Part shown: in pieces, positions 6,401 to 12,899 of the stretch
How positions within the stretch are numbered: position 1 is the first letter of the stretch
Layout of the letters: every line of letters begins with the position of its first letter
Origin: Bacillota bacterium
GTDB lineage: Bacteria; Bacillota; Clostridia; Christensenellales; Borkfalkiaceae
Direction: 5' to 3'
DNA length: 14,019 bases
Assembly (NCBI GenBank): GCA_003343805.1
Contig: QAKM01000007.1
Location: 1 to 14,019 of the forward strand
Program-made: the position numbers and the translations under genes
The notes under the pieces: generated by a model
Databases searched by the model: none
What the model was told of the DNA's origin: nothing
The model's input: the letters and a program-made list of their open reading frames with translations, nothing else

Positions 6401-8183
6401 CGCCCGCCGAGGAGGACTGCTCCTTGACGATCTTGAAGTGACCCAACGCGCCCGTGCTCGCGACGTGCGGCCCGCCGCACATCTCTTTCGAGAAATCGCC
6501 GATGGAATACGTCTTGACGACGTCGCCGTACTTGCTGTCAAAGACGCCCACGAAGTGCTCTGCCCGCGCCTCGTCGAGGCTCATCTCCTTGTAGACGACG
6601 GGGATATCCTCCTTGATCTTCTCGTTGACGAGGTCCTCGACGGCGGCGATCTCCTCCTTCGTCATGGGGCGCTCGAAGTTGAAGTCGAAGCGCATCCGCT
6701 CGTCGGTGATGTTGCTGCCCTTCTGGTTGCAGTCGGGCGAGCACACGACTTTGAGCGCGGCGTTGAGAAGGTGCGTCGCAGTGTGGTACTTGGTCGCCAT
6801 CTCGGAATGGCTCTCAAGGCCGCCCTTGAACTGCCCGCCCGCCACGACGCGGCTCTTTTCCTGGTGCTCCTTGAAGGCGGCATCAAAGCCCTCCCGATCC
6901 ACCGTCAGCCCGCGCTCCAAAGCGAGCTCTTCGGTGAGTTCGAGGGGGAAGCCGTAGGTATCGTACAGGCGGAAGGCCTGCTTGCCGCCGATGACCGTCT
7001 CTTTGACGTAAGCGGGGTCCTTCTGCGCCATGAACGTATTCTTGCGCTCGAGGCCCTGCACACACTTTTCAAATTCCTTGATGCCCTGCGCAAGGGTGGC
7101 TTCAAAGCGGTCTGCCTCGTTCTTGATCTCGGAGAGGATGTACTCCTTCTTCTCATGCAAATTGGGGTATGCCTCGCCGTACACTTCGTCGATGAAGATG
7201 GAAGCACAATCGAGAAGGGCGCTCGTCTCCACGCCGAGCTGGCGGCAGTAGCGGATGGCGCGGCGCATGATGCGGCGCAGAATGTAGCCCGCACCCGTGT
7301 TGGAGGGCAGGATGCCGTCCTTGTCGCCGATGAGCATCACCGTCGTGCGCGTGTGGTCGGCGATGATGCGCATCGCCTTGCACGCTTCCTCATCCTCGTC
7401 GTACTTCTTGCCCGAAATTTCTTCGAGCTTCTCGATGACGGGCAAGAAGAGGTCGGTCTTATACCCGTCCGAAAGCCCGTTCAGAAAGAGGAGCATCCGG
7501 TCGAGTCCGAAGCCCGTATCGACGTTCTTGTTCTCGAGCGGCACATAACCCGTCTCCGTCTTGCGGTACTGCATATAGACGTCGTTGCCGATCTCCACAT
7601 AGTCGTCGGGGAAGACGGGGTCTTCCTTCTCCTCGTCGATGGGATAGAACCACTCGTTGTCGGGGCCGCAGGGGGTGCCGACGGTGCCCTCGAGCTCCCA
7701 CCAGTTGTCGCTCTTAGGAAGGAAGAAGATGTGTTCGGGCCTGATGCCGAGGCCCTTCAAAAGCTCGGCCGTCTCCTCGTCGCGGGGAGCGCTCTCGTTG
7801 CCCTCGAACACGGTGGAGCACAGCTTGTCCTTATCCAGCCCGAACTCCTTGGTGAGGAGCTCGAACGTCCAGGCCGTCTTTTCCTTTTTGAAGTAGTCGC
7901 CGAGCGACCAGTTGCCCATCATCTCGAAGAAGGTGAAGTGGGAAGCGTCGCCGACGGAATCGATATCGACGGTGCGCACGCAGCCCTGCACGTTGCACAG
8001 CCGCTTGCCCGCGGGGTGCTGTTTGCCCAAAAGATAGGGCATGAGGGGCTGCATCCCCGCCACGTTGAACATGACGCCCGTCGAGCCGTCGCCGATGAGG
8101 GAGACGGCGCCGATGTCGGTATGTCCCTTGCTCTCGTAGAAGGAGAGCCACTTTTGCCTGAGTTGTTTGGATGTGATCTTCAT
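6372..8183 (-). CDS. alaS: Alanyl-tRNA synthetase, short form without C-Ala domain
   Basis: AlaRS charges tRNA-Ala with alanine and clears mischarged Ser or Gly. The 603-residue product has the class II catalytic domain (motif 2 around TFFEMMGNWSLGDYFKK, residues 84-100; motif 3 around VDTGFGLDRM, 221-230), then the tRNA-recognition helices. The editing domain has zinc ligands H467, H471, C569 and H573 (HTATH; CGGPH). It ends at GVRRIKAVLE, directly after the editing domain. The C-terminal dimerisation and C-Ala parts of the usual roughly 870-residue enzyme are absent. The roughly 110-residue beta-barrel linker between the tRNA-binding and editing domains is also missing (LYDTYGFPLEL runs quickly to HTATH). 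The motif wording (VQGCVRTVDIDSVGDASHFTFFEMMGNWSLGDYFK) resembles the compact AlaRS of Patescibacteria. GGGAGA precedes the ATG, and the promoter is at 8228-8256. Confidence 0.95.
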   Translation of the reverse strand: MKITSKQLRQKWLSFYESKGHTDIGAVSLIGDGSTGVMFNVAGMQPLMPYLLGKQHPAGKRLCNVQGCVRTVDIDSVGDASHFTFFEMMGNWSLGDYFKKEKTAWTFELLTKEFGLDKDKLCSTVFEGNESAPRDEETAELLKGLGIRPEHIFFLPKSDNWWELEGTVGTPCGPDNEWFYPIDEEKEDPVFPDDYVEIGNDVYMQYRKTETGYVPLENKNVDTGFGLDRMLLFLNGLSDGYKTDLFLPVIEKLEEISGKKYDEDEEACKAMRIIADHTRTTVMLIGDKDGILPSNTGAGYILRRIMRRAIRYCRQLGVETSALLDCASIFIDEVYGEAYPNLHEKKEYILSEIKNEADRFEATLAQGIKEFEKCVQGLERKNTFMAQKDPAYVKETVIGGKQAFRLYDTYGFPLELTEELALERGLTVDREGFDAAFKEHQEKSRVVAGGQFKGGLESHSEMATKYHTATHLLNAALKVVCSPDCNQKGSNITDERMRFDFNFERPMTKEEIAAVEDLVNEKIKEDIPVVYKEMSLDEARAEHFVGVFDSKYGDVVKTYSIGDFSKEMCGGPHVASTGALGHFKIVKEQSSSAGVRRIKAVLE

Positions 8184-8227
8184 GGTATATTCTCCCGGGG
8201 GATGCCCCGCATTTCTTTCAATCGCTT

Positions 8228-8256
8228 ATTTTAGCCGCCGCGCCCCCGTTTGTCAA
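8228..8256 (-). promoter_or_regulatory. Sigma-A promoter of alaS
   Basis: On the minus strand a perfect TTGACA (8251-8256) and TAAAAT (8228-8233) are spaced by 17 bases. Transcription should begin near 8221, giving a leader of about 38 bases without room for a T-box. This separates alaS from the cysS transcript upstream. Confidence 0.85.
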
Positions 8257-8307
8257 CAACTTTTCGGGCGCTTTTCCCCGGCCGGGCGCATTTCGCCCTT
8301 CCCGCTC

Positions 8308-9699
8308 TTATGAAAGTTTTGTGAGCGTGTAGCCGTCCTTGCTGTCCTTGACGGCATAGCCGAGCGCCTTGAGTTTTTCTCGGAGCTCGTCCGACTTCGC
8401 CCAATCCTTGTTCGCGCGCGCCGCTCTTCTCTCTTCGGCGATCGCCTTCACCTCTTCGGGGACGTCCTCCTGCTTCTCGCCGTATTTGGCAAGATATTCC
8501 TTCGCGTCCTTTTTGAAGAGCCCCAGAAGGGAATACGTCTTCCTGATCTGGTTGACGATGCGCCGCGCCTTGGGGTCGTGTTCTGCAAGCAGGCGGGAGA
8601 CCTCCTTGAAATAACCGAAGAGGTCGGAGAGGGCGAGCGCGGTGTTGAAGTCGTCGCTCATCGCCTCGTCAAAGCGCTTGTCGATGCTCTCCTCCCCGCC
8701 CGTCTCATCGGGGAAGCTCTCCTCGGCGCGGGCGATGAGCTCATAGAAGCGGCGAAGATGCGCTTCCGCCTCGGGGAAGAGGCTGTCCGTAATGTTGATG
8801 TCGCCGCGGTAGCCCGTCGAAAGAAGAGCAAACTTGACCGCCTCGTTGGAATACTGCGTTAAAAGGTCCTCAAGGAGCAGGCTGTTGCCGAGCGACTTGC
8901 TCATCTTCTGCCCGTTGACCTTGATGAGCCCGTTGTGCGTCCAATACTTTGCGAACCGCTTGCCCGTGAGCGCCTCGCTCTGGGCGATCTCATTCTCGTG
9001 ATGGGGGAAGATGAGGTCTCTCCCGCCGCCGTGGATGTCGATCTGATCGCCGAAGGCGGCGCGGTTCATCGCCGAGCACTCGATGTGCCAGCCGGGGCGG
9101 CCCTTGCCCCACGGTGAATCCCAGCAGATCTCGCCGGGCTTGGCGGCCTTCCAGAGGGCGAAATCGTAGGGATGGCGCTTTGCATCGTCATTTTCGACGC
9201 GCACGCCGTCCAAAGCGTCCTCCTTGTCCCGCCCCGAGAGCTGCCCGTAGGCGGGGAAGGTGTCGACGTCGAAGTAGACGTCGCCGTTGTCTGCGGCATA
9301 GGCGTGCCCCGATGCGATGAGCGCCTGTACAAAGGAAATGATGTTGCCGATGTTCTCCGTCGCCTTGAGCCAGAGGGTGGGGTCGTCCACATCGAACTCG
9401 CGCATCACATGGTCGATCTTTTTGATCATCATCTCGGCATACTTGTCCGCAGGGATGCCCGTCTCCTTGGAGCGGGCGATGATCTTGTCGTCCACGTCGG
9501 TGTAGTTGCGGGCATACGTCACCTTGTAGCCCTGTTTTTCGAGGAACTTGCGGAAGATATCGTAGAGCATCGCCTGAAAGGCGTGGCCGATGTGCGCCTC
9601 GCCCGACACCGTGATGCCGCAGGCATACATCTTGACCTTCCCCTCCTCGAGGGGCACAAATTCTTCCTTTCTTCTCGTCAGCGAATTATAAATTTTCAT
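8308..9699 (-). CDS. cysS: Cysteinyl-tRNA synthetase
   Basis: CysRS charges tRNA-Cys with cysteine. The 463-residue product is full length. It has the class I HIGH motif as HIGH (36-39, [12 protein letters not shown]) and KMSKS at 265-269. Zinc ligands fall at C27, C208, H233 and E237, matching the enzyme's known C/C/H/E site that selects cysteine. The C-terminal helical anticodon domain (from about 345) ends in the short GYTLTKLS segment. The early motif reads [16 protein letters not shown] where most bacteria have YVCGPTVYDYIHIGN, so this is a divergent subgroup. AAGGAG lies 7 bases before the ATG. The start overlaps the end of cysE by 14 bases, showing translational coupling in one operon, under the T-box far upstream. 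Confidence 0.97.
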   Translation of the reverse strand: MKIYNSLTRRKEEFVPLEEGKVKMYACGITVSGEAHIGHAFQAMLYDIFRKFLEKQGYKVTYARNYTDVDDKIIARSKETGIPADKYAEMMIKKIDHVMREFDVDDPTLWLKATENIGNIISFVQALIASGHAYAADNGDVYFDVDTFPAYGQLSGRDKEDALDGVRVENDDAKRHPYDFALWKAAKPGEICWDSPWGKGRPGWHIECSAMNRAAFGDQIDIHGGGRDLIFPHHENEIAQSEALTGKRFAKYWTHNGLIKVNGQKMSKSLGNSLLLEDLLTQYSNEAVKFALLSTGYRGDINITDSLFPEAEAHLRRFYELIARAEESFPDETGGEESIDKRFDEAMSDDFNTALALSDLFGYFKEVSRLLAEHDPKARRIVNQIRKTYSLLGLFKKDAKEYLAKYGEKQEDVPEEVKAIAEERRAARANKDWAKSDELREKLKALGYAVKDSKDGYTLTKLS

Positions 9700-10435
9700 C
9701 TTGTTTCTCCTTGTCGTCTGTCGTTATTTCCTGCGCCACTGTTTTTTCGGCGTCTGCATCCCGAGCGGTCGCTCCGTTATCTTTCGCGGCGTGCGTCTCC
9801 TCCCAAGAGGCAAACTTTTCAAGGCGCTCCTCAAGCTCGTAGATGCGCTCGCGCAAAAAACTGATCTCCTTCATGACGGGGTCGTCCTTTTCGGGGATGA
9901 GGTCCTGCGTCTTTTCGCCGTTGATGCGCACGACGCGCCCGGGAACACCCACGACCGTCGCATAGGGCGGCACCTCCTTTAAAACGACCGCTCCCGCGCC
10001 GATGCGCGCGCCCTCACCCACGGTGAAGCCGCCGAGGACCTTCGCCCCGCTCGAAACGGTGACGTTTTTCTTGATGGTGGGGTGGCGCTTGCCGCGCTCC
10101 TTGCCCGTGCCGCCGAGGGTGACGCCCTGATAGATGACGACGCCCTCCTCCACTTCCGCCGTCTCGCCGATGACGACGCCCATGCCGTGGTCGATAAAGA
10201 CGCCGGGGGCGATCTTCGCGGCGGGGTGGATCTCGATGCCCGTCAGAAACTTCGCAAACTGCGATGCCCAGCGCGCCAAAAGGCGCAGGTGTATCTTATA
10301 GAGGCGGTTGGCAAAGCGGTGCCACGAGAGCGCGTGCACGCCCGAGTAGGTGAGCCAGATCTCAAACTTGTTGCGTGCGGCGGGGTCGTTGCGCTTCGCC
10401 GCCTCGATGTCCTTCCTCAGTCTCGAAAAAAACAT
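9686..10435 (-). CDS. cysE: Serine O-acetyltransferase
   Basis: CysE makes O-acetylserine from serine and acetyl-CoA, the first step of cysteine synthesis. The 249-residue product has the short Bacillota-type N-terminal helical domain, then a left-handed beta-helix from about residue 68 (GIEIHPAAKIAPGVFIDHGMGVVIGETAEVEEGV) to 172. H83 of IDHGMG and H118 of KRHPTI occupy the catalytic and substrate positions. VVGVPGRVVR closes the fold. After it comes a heptad-like helix (ISFLRERIYELEERLEKF, 191-208) and about 40 disordered residues, longer than in E. coli CysE. AAAGGAGG precedes the ATG. No convincing promoter lies just upstream. Overlap with cysS and the cysteine-type T-box at 11321-11571 support a cysteine-responsive operon, as in Bacillus where a T-box precedes cysE-cysS. 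Confidence 0.96.
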   Translation of the reverse strand: MFFSRLRKDIEAAKRNDPAARNKFEIWLTYSGVHALSWHRFANRLYKIHLRLLARWASQFAKFLTGIEIHPAAKIAPGVFIDHGMGVVIGETAEVEEGVVIYQGVTLGGTGKERGKRHPTIKKNVTVSSGAKVLGGFTVGEGARIGAGAVVLKEVPPYATVVGVPGRVVRINGEKTQDLIPEKDDPVMKEISFLRERIYELEERLEKFASWEETHAAKDNGATARDADAEKTVAQEITTDDKEKQDENL

Positions 10436-10498
10436 ATCCCCCTCCTTTTGATGTTGTCTATTTTTTCTCCAGCACGGAGCAGACGCTCACGATTCTCC

Positions 10499-10645
10499 CG
10501 GCCCTTTTCCCGAGGGCACGCGGGCACCTTCCTCTTTTCTCGGCTCCTTCCCCGAGGGAGCGCAGGCACCTTCCTCTTTTCTCGGCTCCTTCCCTGAGGG
10601 AGCGCAGGCACCTTCCTCTTTTCTTGGCTCCTTCCCCGAGGGAGC
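10499..10645. repeat. 42-bp tandem repeat, about 3.5 units
   Basis: Units start at 10499, 10541, 10583 and 10625 (the last one partial). Each carries GGCTCCTTCCCCGAGGGAGC or a variant, followed by GCAGGCACCTTCCTCTTTTCT. The first unit is the most diverged. The period is a multiple of three, so open frames run through it, but the translations are simple repeats and no gene is supported. Confidence 0.85.
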
Positions 10646-10780
10646 TGTCGCCGAAGGCGACTGAGGGAGTCGCCTTATTATCGTAAGCTCGTTTCCGATA
10701 CCGGCAGTTCTCTTTCTCCGACAAAAACTCCTTCCGTCTTGCCTTCGGCAATCCACCTCCCTCAAAGAGGGAGGCATGGG
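10625..10780. repeat. Hairpin repeats of the GGGAGC and CCTCCCTC type
   Basis: After the last 42-bp unit come GTCGCC-GAA-GGCGAC (10648-10662), a conserved CCGTCTTGCCTTCGGCAATC stretch (10735-10754), and CCTCCCTCAAAGAGGGAGG (10757-10775). The CCGTCTTGCCTTCGGCAATC stretch recurs at 11773-11792. No gene is seen. Confidence 0.6.
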
Positions 10781-10810
10781 AGATACCGCTTCCTTTGCTT
10801 CTTAATCATG

Positions 10811-11320
10811 GCGCAAGCAAGGTTGCCTTGCTCTGCGGGACCCAATTTGCCTTTTGCCAAAGGCTTATTGTCCAATGAGGACAACCAAGCTCGCGGGCGG
10901 CAAAGCAAATTAAAATCAACCAACTTTATCCCTCACGGAAAGATTTTCCCGAAGGAAAAAGATTTTCGCAAATTATAAATCTCTTCCGCGAGGAGGGTTT
11001 CCCTCCGCTGCGGGACTCAATATGCCTTTTGCCAAAGGCTTATCGTCCGATAAGGACATTAAAGTGCGTGGGCATTTAAGCAATTTAGCTGTACAACGCC
11101 CACTCTTCGCGGAAAGATTTTTGCTTCAGCAAAAAGATTTTCGCGAAATATAAATCTCTTCCGCGAGGAGGGTTTCCCTCCGCTGCGGGACTCAATATGC
11201 CTTTTGCCAAAGGCATATTGTCCGATAAGGACAACCAAGCTCGCGGGCGGCAAAGCAAATTAAAATCAACAAACTTTACCCCTCGCCGCGAAGATTTCCC
11301 GAAGGGAAAGATTTGCGGCG
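10811..11320 (+). repeat. Array of alternating R and H0 hairpin modules
   Basis: Three R modules alternate with H0 hairpins. R: hairpin 1 at 10812-10838 (variant stem AGCAAGG/CCTTGCT), 10986-11013 and 11161-11188. Hairpin 2, GCCTTTTGCCAAAGGC, lies at 10849-10864, 11024-11039 and 11199-11214. Hairpin 3 (TTGTCC/GGACAA type) lies at 10868-10884, 11045-11057 and 11218-11234. H0 hairpins at 10936-10968, 11106-11147 and 11284-11320 each have two stems separated by a GA/GA internal loop. After R comes a conserved tail, CAAATTAAAATCAAC (10905-10919, 11255-11269), leading to CCCTC and the next H0. The array fills most of the space between the T-box and cysE. Confidence 0.8.
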
Positions 11321-11364
11321 AAATAAAATTCGCCGCCCTCTATACATTGTATAAAGGCGCAGCG
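11321..11364 (-). terminator. T-box terminator hairpin
   Basis: On the minus strand CGCTGC and CCTTTATACA (11348-11364, one bulged G) pair with TGTATAGAGGGCGGCG (11331-11346), followed by AATTTTATTT. It reuses bases 11351-11364 of the antiterminator, so only one of the two can form. Confidence 0.85.
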
Positions 11365-11571
11365 ATGCACGGTTCCACTTTATTTCAAGGAAGTTGCCTT
11401 CCTCCTCATTTTCCCGATAACGGCGGGATGCCGCGGACATTGCTCCGGGCCTCAGGCGCGGCAGACGCACGTTCCCGGCTCTCCCCGAGCGCCCTTCCAG
11501 CCCAGGGGGCGCCTCTCTTGCGGGGCGAAAGACGGTACTCTTTCCGCCACATCGGCTCTGTTCATTCGATT
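11321..11571 (-). ncRNA. T-box riboswitch, cysteine type
   Basis: This leader RNA senses uncharged tRNA. On the minus strand the stem I base is GTGGC (11546-11550) with GCCGC (11458-11462). The specifier loop has the conserved AGTA (11536-11539) opposite GAA (11472-11474), then UGC, the Cys codon (11467-11469). The distal stem is GAGAG + GCGCCC...GGGCGC (11489-11517) with a CTGG-containing loop. The antiterminator is ATAAAG/CTTTAT (11378-11383 / 11351-11356), the 7-base T-box bulge TGGAACC (11371-11377), and GTGC/GCGC. The bulge's TGGA pairs with UCCA, fitting a U73 tRNA such as tRNA-Cys. A competing terminator follows (11321-11364). Codon, discriminator and the downstream cysE-cysS agree. 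Confidence 0.88.
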
Positions 11572-11577
11572 GTGGAT

Positions 11578-11607
11578 ATTTTAGCACACCCAGGCGCGTT
11601 CCGTCAA
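11578..11607 (-). promoter_or_regulatory. Promoter of the T-box transcript
   Basis: On the minus strand TTGACG (11602-11607) and TAAAAT (11578-11583) are spaced by 18 bases. The start falls near 11571, directly before stem I of the T-box. Confidence 0.8.
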
Positions 11608-11628
11608 GTGTTTTGCGGCAGTTTTCCT

Positions 11629-11720
11629 TGCCTCCCTCTTTGAGGGAGGTGCCGAACGAATGCGAGGCGGAAGAAGTTGCCTTTTTTGCCCTCCCTGTGT
11701 AAGGGAGGGTGCCGAACGAA
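11629..11720. repeat. Two CCTCCCT hairpins with shared GTGCCGAACGAA tails
   Basis: CCTCCCTCTTTGAGGGAGG (11632-11650) and CCCTCCCTGTGTAAGGGAGGG (11689-11709) are each followed by TGCCGAACGAA. The paired inner bases differ (CTC/GAG against CT/AG) but still pair. The rest of 11608-11865 shows no gene: after these come CCGTCTTGCCTTCGGCAATC and a tail, TTAAAATCAACAAACT (11820-11835), matching the R-module tail. Confidence 0.6.
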
Positions 11721-11870
11721 GAGAGGCGGGAGGGTTGTAAGAGCAGGCGTCATGCAGACGCAACGACCCGTCCGTCTTGCCTTCGGCAATCTACCGTCTC
11801 GCGCGGCCGAAACCGCCCCTTAAAATCAACAAACTCTCTTCTCGCGCGGTAGAGCCCGCGCTCGGTCAGG

Positions 11871-11994
11871 AAATGCCCCGTGCAATGGGGCATTTCCAAG
11901 TTCGCAAGTGGTCAAAGCCCCACCGGGGCTTTGCCAAGAAAGCACTTGCTCACCCCTCGCCGCGAAGATTTCCCGAAGGGAACAATTTGCGGCG
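11871..11994 (+). repeat. Composite hairpin repeat, modules M-K-H0
   Basis: Module M is AAATGCCCC/GGGGCATTT (11871-11895). Module K has an outer stem GCAAGTG/CACTTGC (11904-11910 / 11943-11949) and an inner stem CAAAGCCCC/GGGGCTTTG with loop ACC (11913-11933). Then CTCACCCCTC leads to an H0 hairpin (11958-11994). The unit abuts the end of the 12001-12627 gene. Confidence 0.75.
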
Positions 11995-12000
11995 GACTCT

Positions 12001-12627
12001 TCACGCCCCTTCCGCAATGGGCAGATTCTCGATACGGTACTCTCTGAGGCAGCGGTTGCGCATCTCGGGATTGAACAGCTCGCGCTCCAACAGGTACTCC
12101 ACCACCACGTCGCGCACGCTTGCAAGGTCGAAGGAGAAGCCCGAAAGCACCAGAAGGGAGTTGGCATCCTGCGGGCGGATATGGCAGACGAGCGCCAGGG
12201 CAAGCACCGTGTTCTTTTCGGGATAGAGTTTGCCCTTTACGATGCCCTGCCATACCTCGGGCAGCAAAGAGAGCTTCTTCCCCGCGCTCTCCGGCGTCTC
12301 CCCGCAGTGCGAAAGGATGGCGGGCAGATGCCTTGCGAAGGTGTATTTGTCGAAGAGGTCGTGCCACTTCTCGCGGAAGGTGCGGAAGCGGAAGGTGAAG
12401 CCGAACGTCGTATCGACGAGGCCCGCCTTCAGCGTCTCGAGCAGCGTCTCGCATTCCGCCTGATAGGAAAGGCGCAGAAAGGAACTGTCTTTCCTGCCGA
12501 TGTTCCCGTCGCGGTCCACCGTTAAAAGCTCGGGGCGGCGATAGCCCTCGAGCGCGGCCAGTTTGACATAATCGGAATAGTGCGCTGCAAAAAACTCGTC
12601 GAGCGCCTGGATGTAAGCCTCTTTCAT
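12001..12627 (-). CDS. Unrecognised protein, helical C-terminal part with HTH-like look
   Basis: This is a 208-residue protein that I cannot assign to a family with confidence. Residues 1-100 are a mixed, mostly helical region. Residues 104-204 (LSHCGETPESAGKKLSLLPEVWQGIVKGKLYPEKNTVLALALVCHIRPQDANSLLVLSGFSF...) have the rhythm of an Xre-like helix-turn-helix: a degenerate recognition helix, then KGKLYPEKNTVLALAL, then a helical tail VRDVVVEYLLERELFN. A weak relationship to such regulators is inferred only. The ATG at 12627 has a poor, too-close AGGGG. A TACAAT box at 12634-12639 would start transcription almost at the ATG, so a leaderless message is possible. It is transcribed divergently from the DeoR-family gene, 272 bases apart. 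Codon use resembles its neighbours. Confidence 0.7.
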   Translation of the reverse strand: MKEAYIQALDEFFAAHYSDYVKLAALEGYRRPELLTVDRDGNIGRKDSSFLRLSYQAECETLLETLKAGLVDTTFGFTFRFRTFREKWHDLFDKYTFARHLPAILSHCGETPESAGKKLSLLPEVWQGIVKGKLYPEKNTVLALALVCHIRPQDANSLLVLSGFSFDLASVRDVVVEYLLERELFNPEMRNRCLREYRIENLPIAEGA

Positions 12628-12724
12628 GCCCCTATTGTAACACGCCCGCCCCCAAAACGCAAAGCATTTTGCGGTGCCATTTTCAAGGACCCCGCCGCCC
12701 GCCGGCCCGCCGTTTTCCCTCTCT

Positions 12725-12879
12725 TTTTACAGAATGCGGCCGAAAATATTTTTTATTTTGTAAACAAAAACGAAAAAGTGCGCAAATTTTACACTTTTTT
12801 TACAGCATTTCTGACAAAAGGTGAAAAATTCAGGATAAAGTACTTGCAATTCCGATAAAGATGTGTTAAAATTTTACAG
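12725..12879 (+). promoter_or_regulatory. Possible operator region of the DeoR-family gene
   Basis: TTTTACAG occurs at 12725-12732, 12798-12805 and 12872-12879, and TTTTACA at 12787-12793. An inverted repeat AAAAAGTG/CACTTTTT with an 11-base spacer lies at 12773-12799. The last TTTTACAG abuts the -10 box. Such repeats in front of a regulator suggest autoregulation, but the region is AT-rich and chance copies are possible. Confidence 0.35.
12844..12872 (+). promoter_or_regulatory. Sigma-A promoter of the DeoR-family gene
   Basis: TTGCAA (12844-12849) and TAAAAT (12867-12872) are spaced by 17 bases, with a TG a few bases upstream of the -10 box. Transcription should begin near 12879, about 20 bases before the GTG start. 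Confidence 0.75.
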
Positions 12880-12899
12880 AAAATAAAACTGGGAGAAAA

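Noticed and set aside
5586..8234. An 882-codon plus-strand open frame across the acetyltransferase, the repeat and alaS
   Set aside because: It runs antisense through two clear minus-strand genes and both copies of the 116-bp repeat, with no recognisable domain.
8284..8298. GGGCG/CGCCC hairpin between cysS and alaS as a terminator
   Set aside because: The stem is only five pairs and no U-tract follows on the minus strand.
10458..10777. Minus-strand frames with a repeated 14-residue unit
   Set aside because: They arise from the 42-bp tandem repeat, whose period is a multiple of three, and from neighbouring hairpin repeats. No good start site or domain is present.
10811..11320. Possible CRISPR array
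   Set aside because: Repeats are long, multi-hairpin and diverged, the units between them are themselves repeats, and no cas gene is near.
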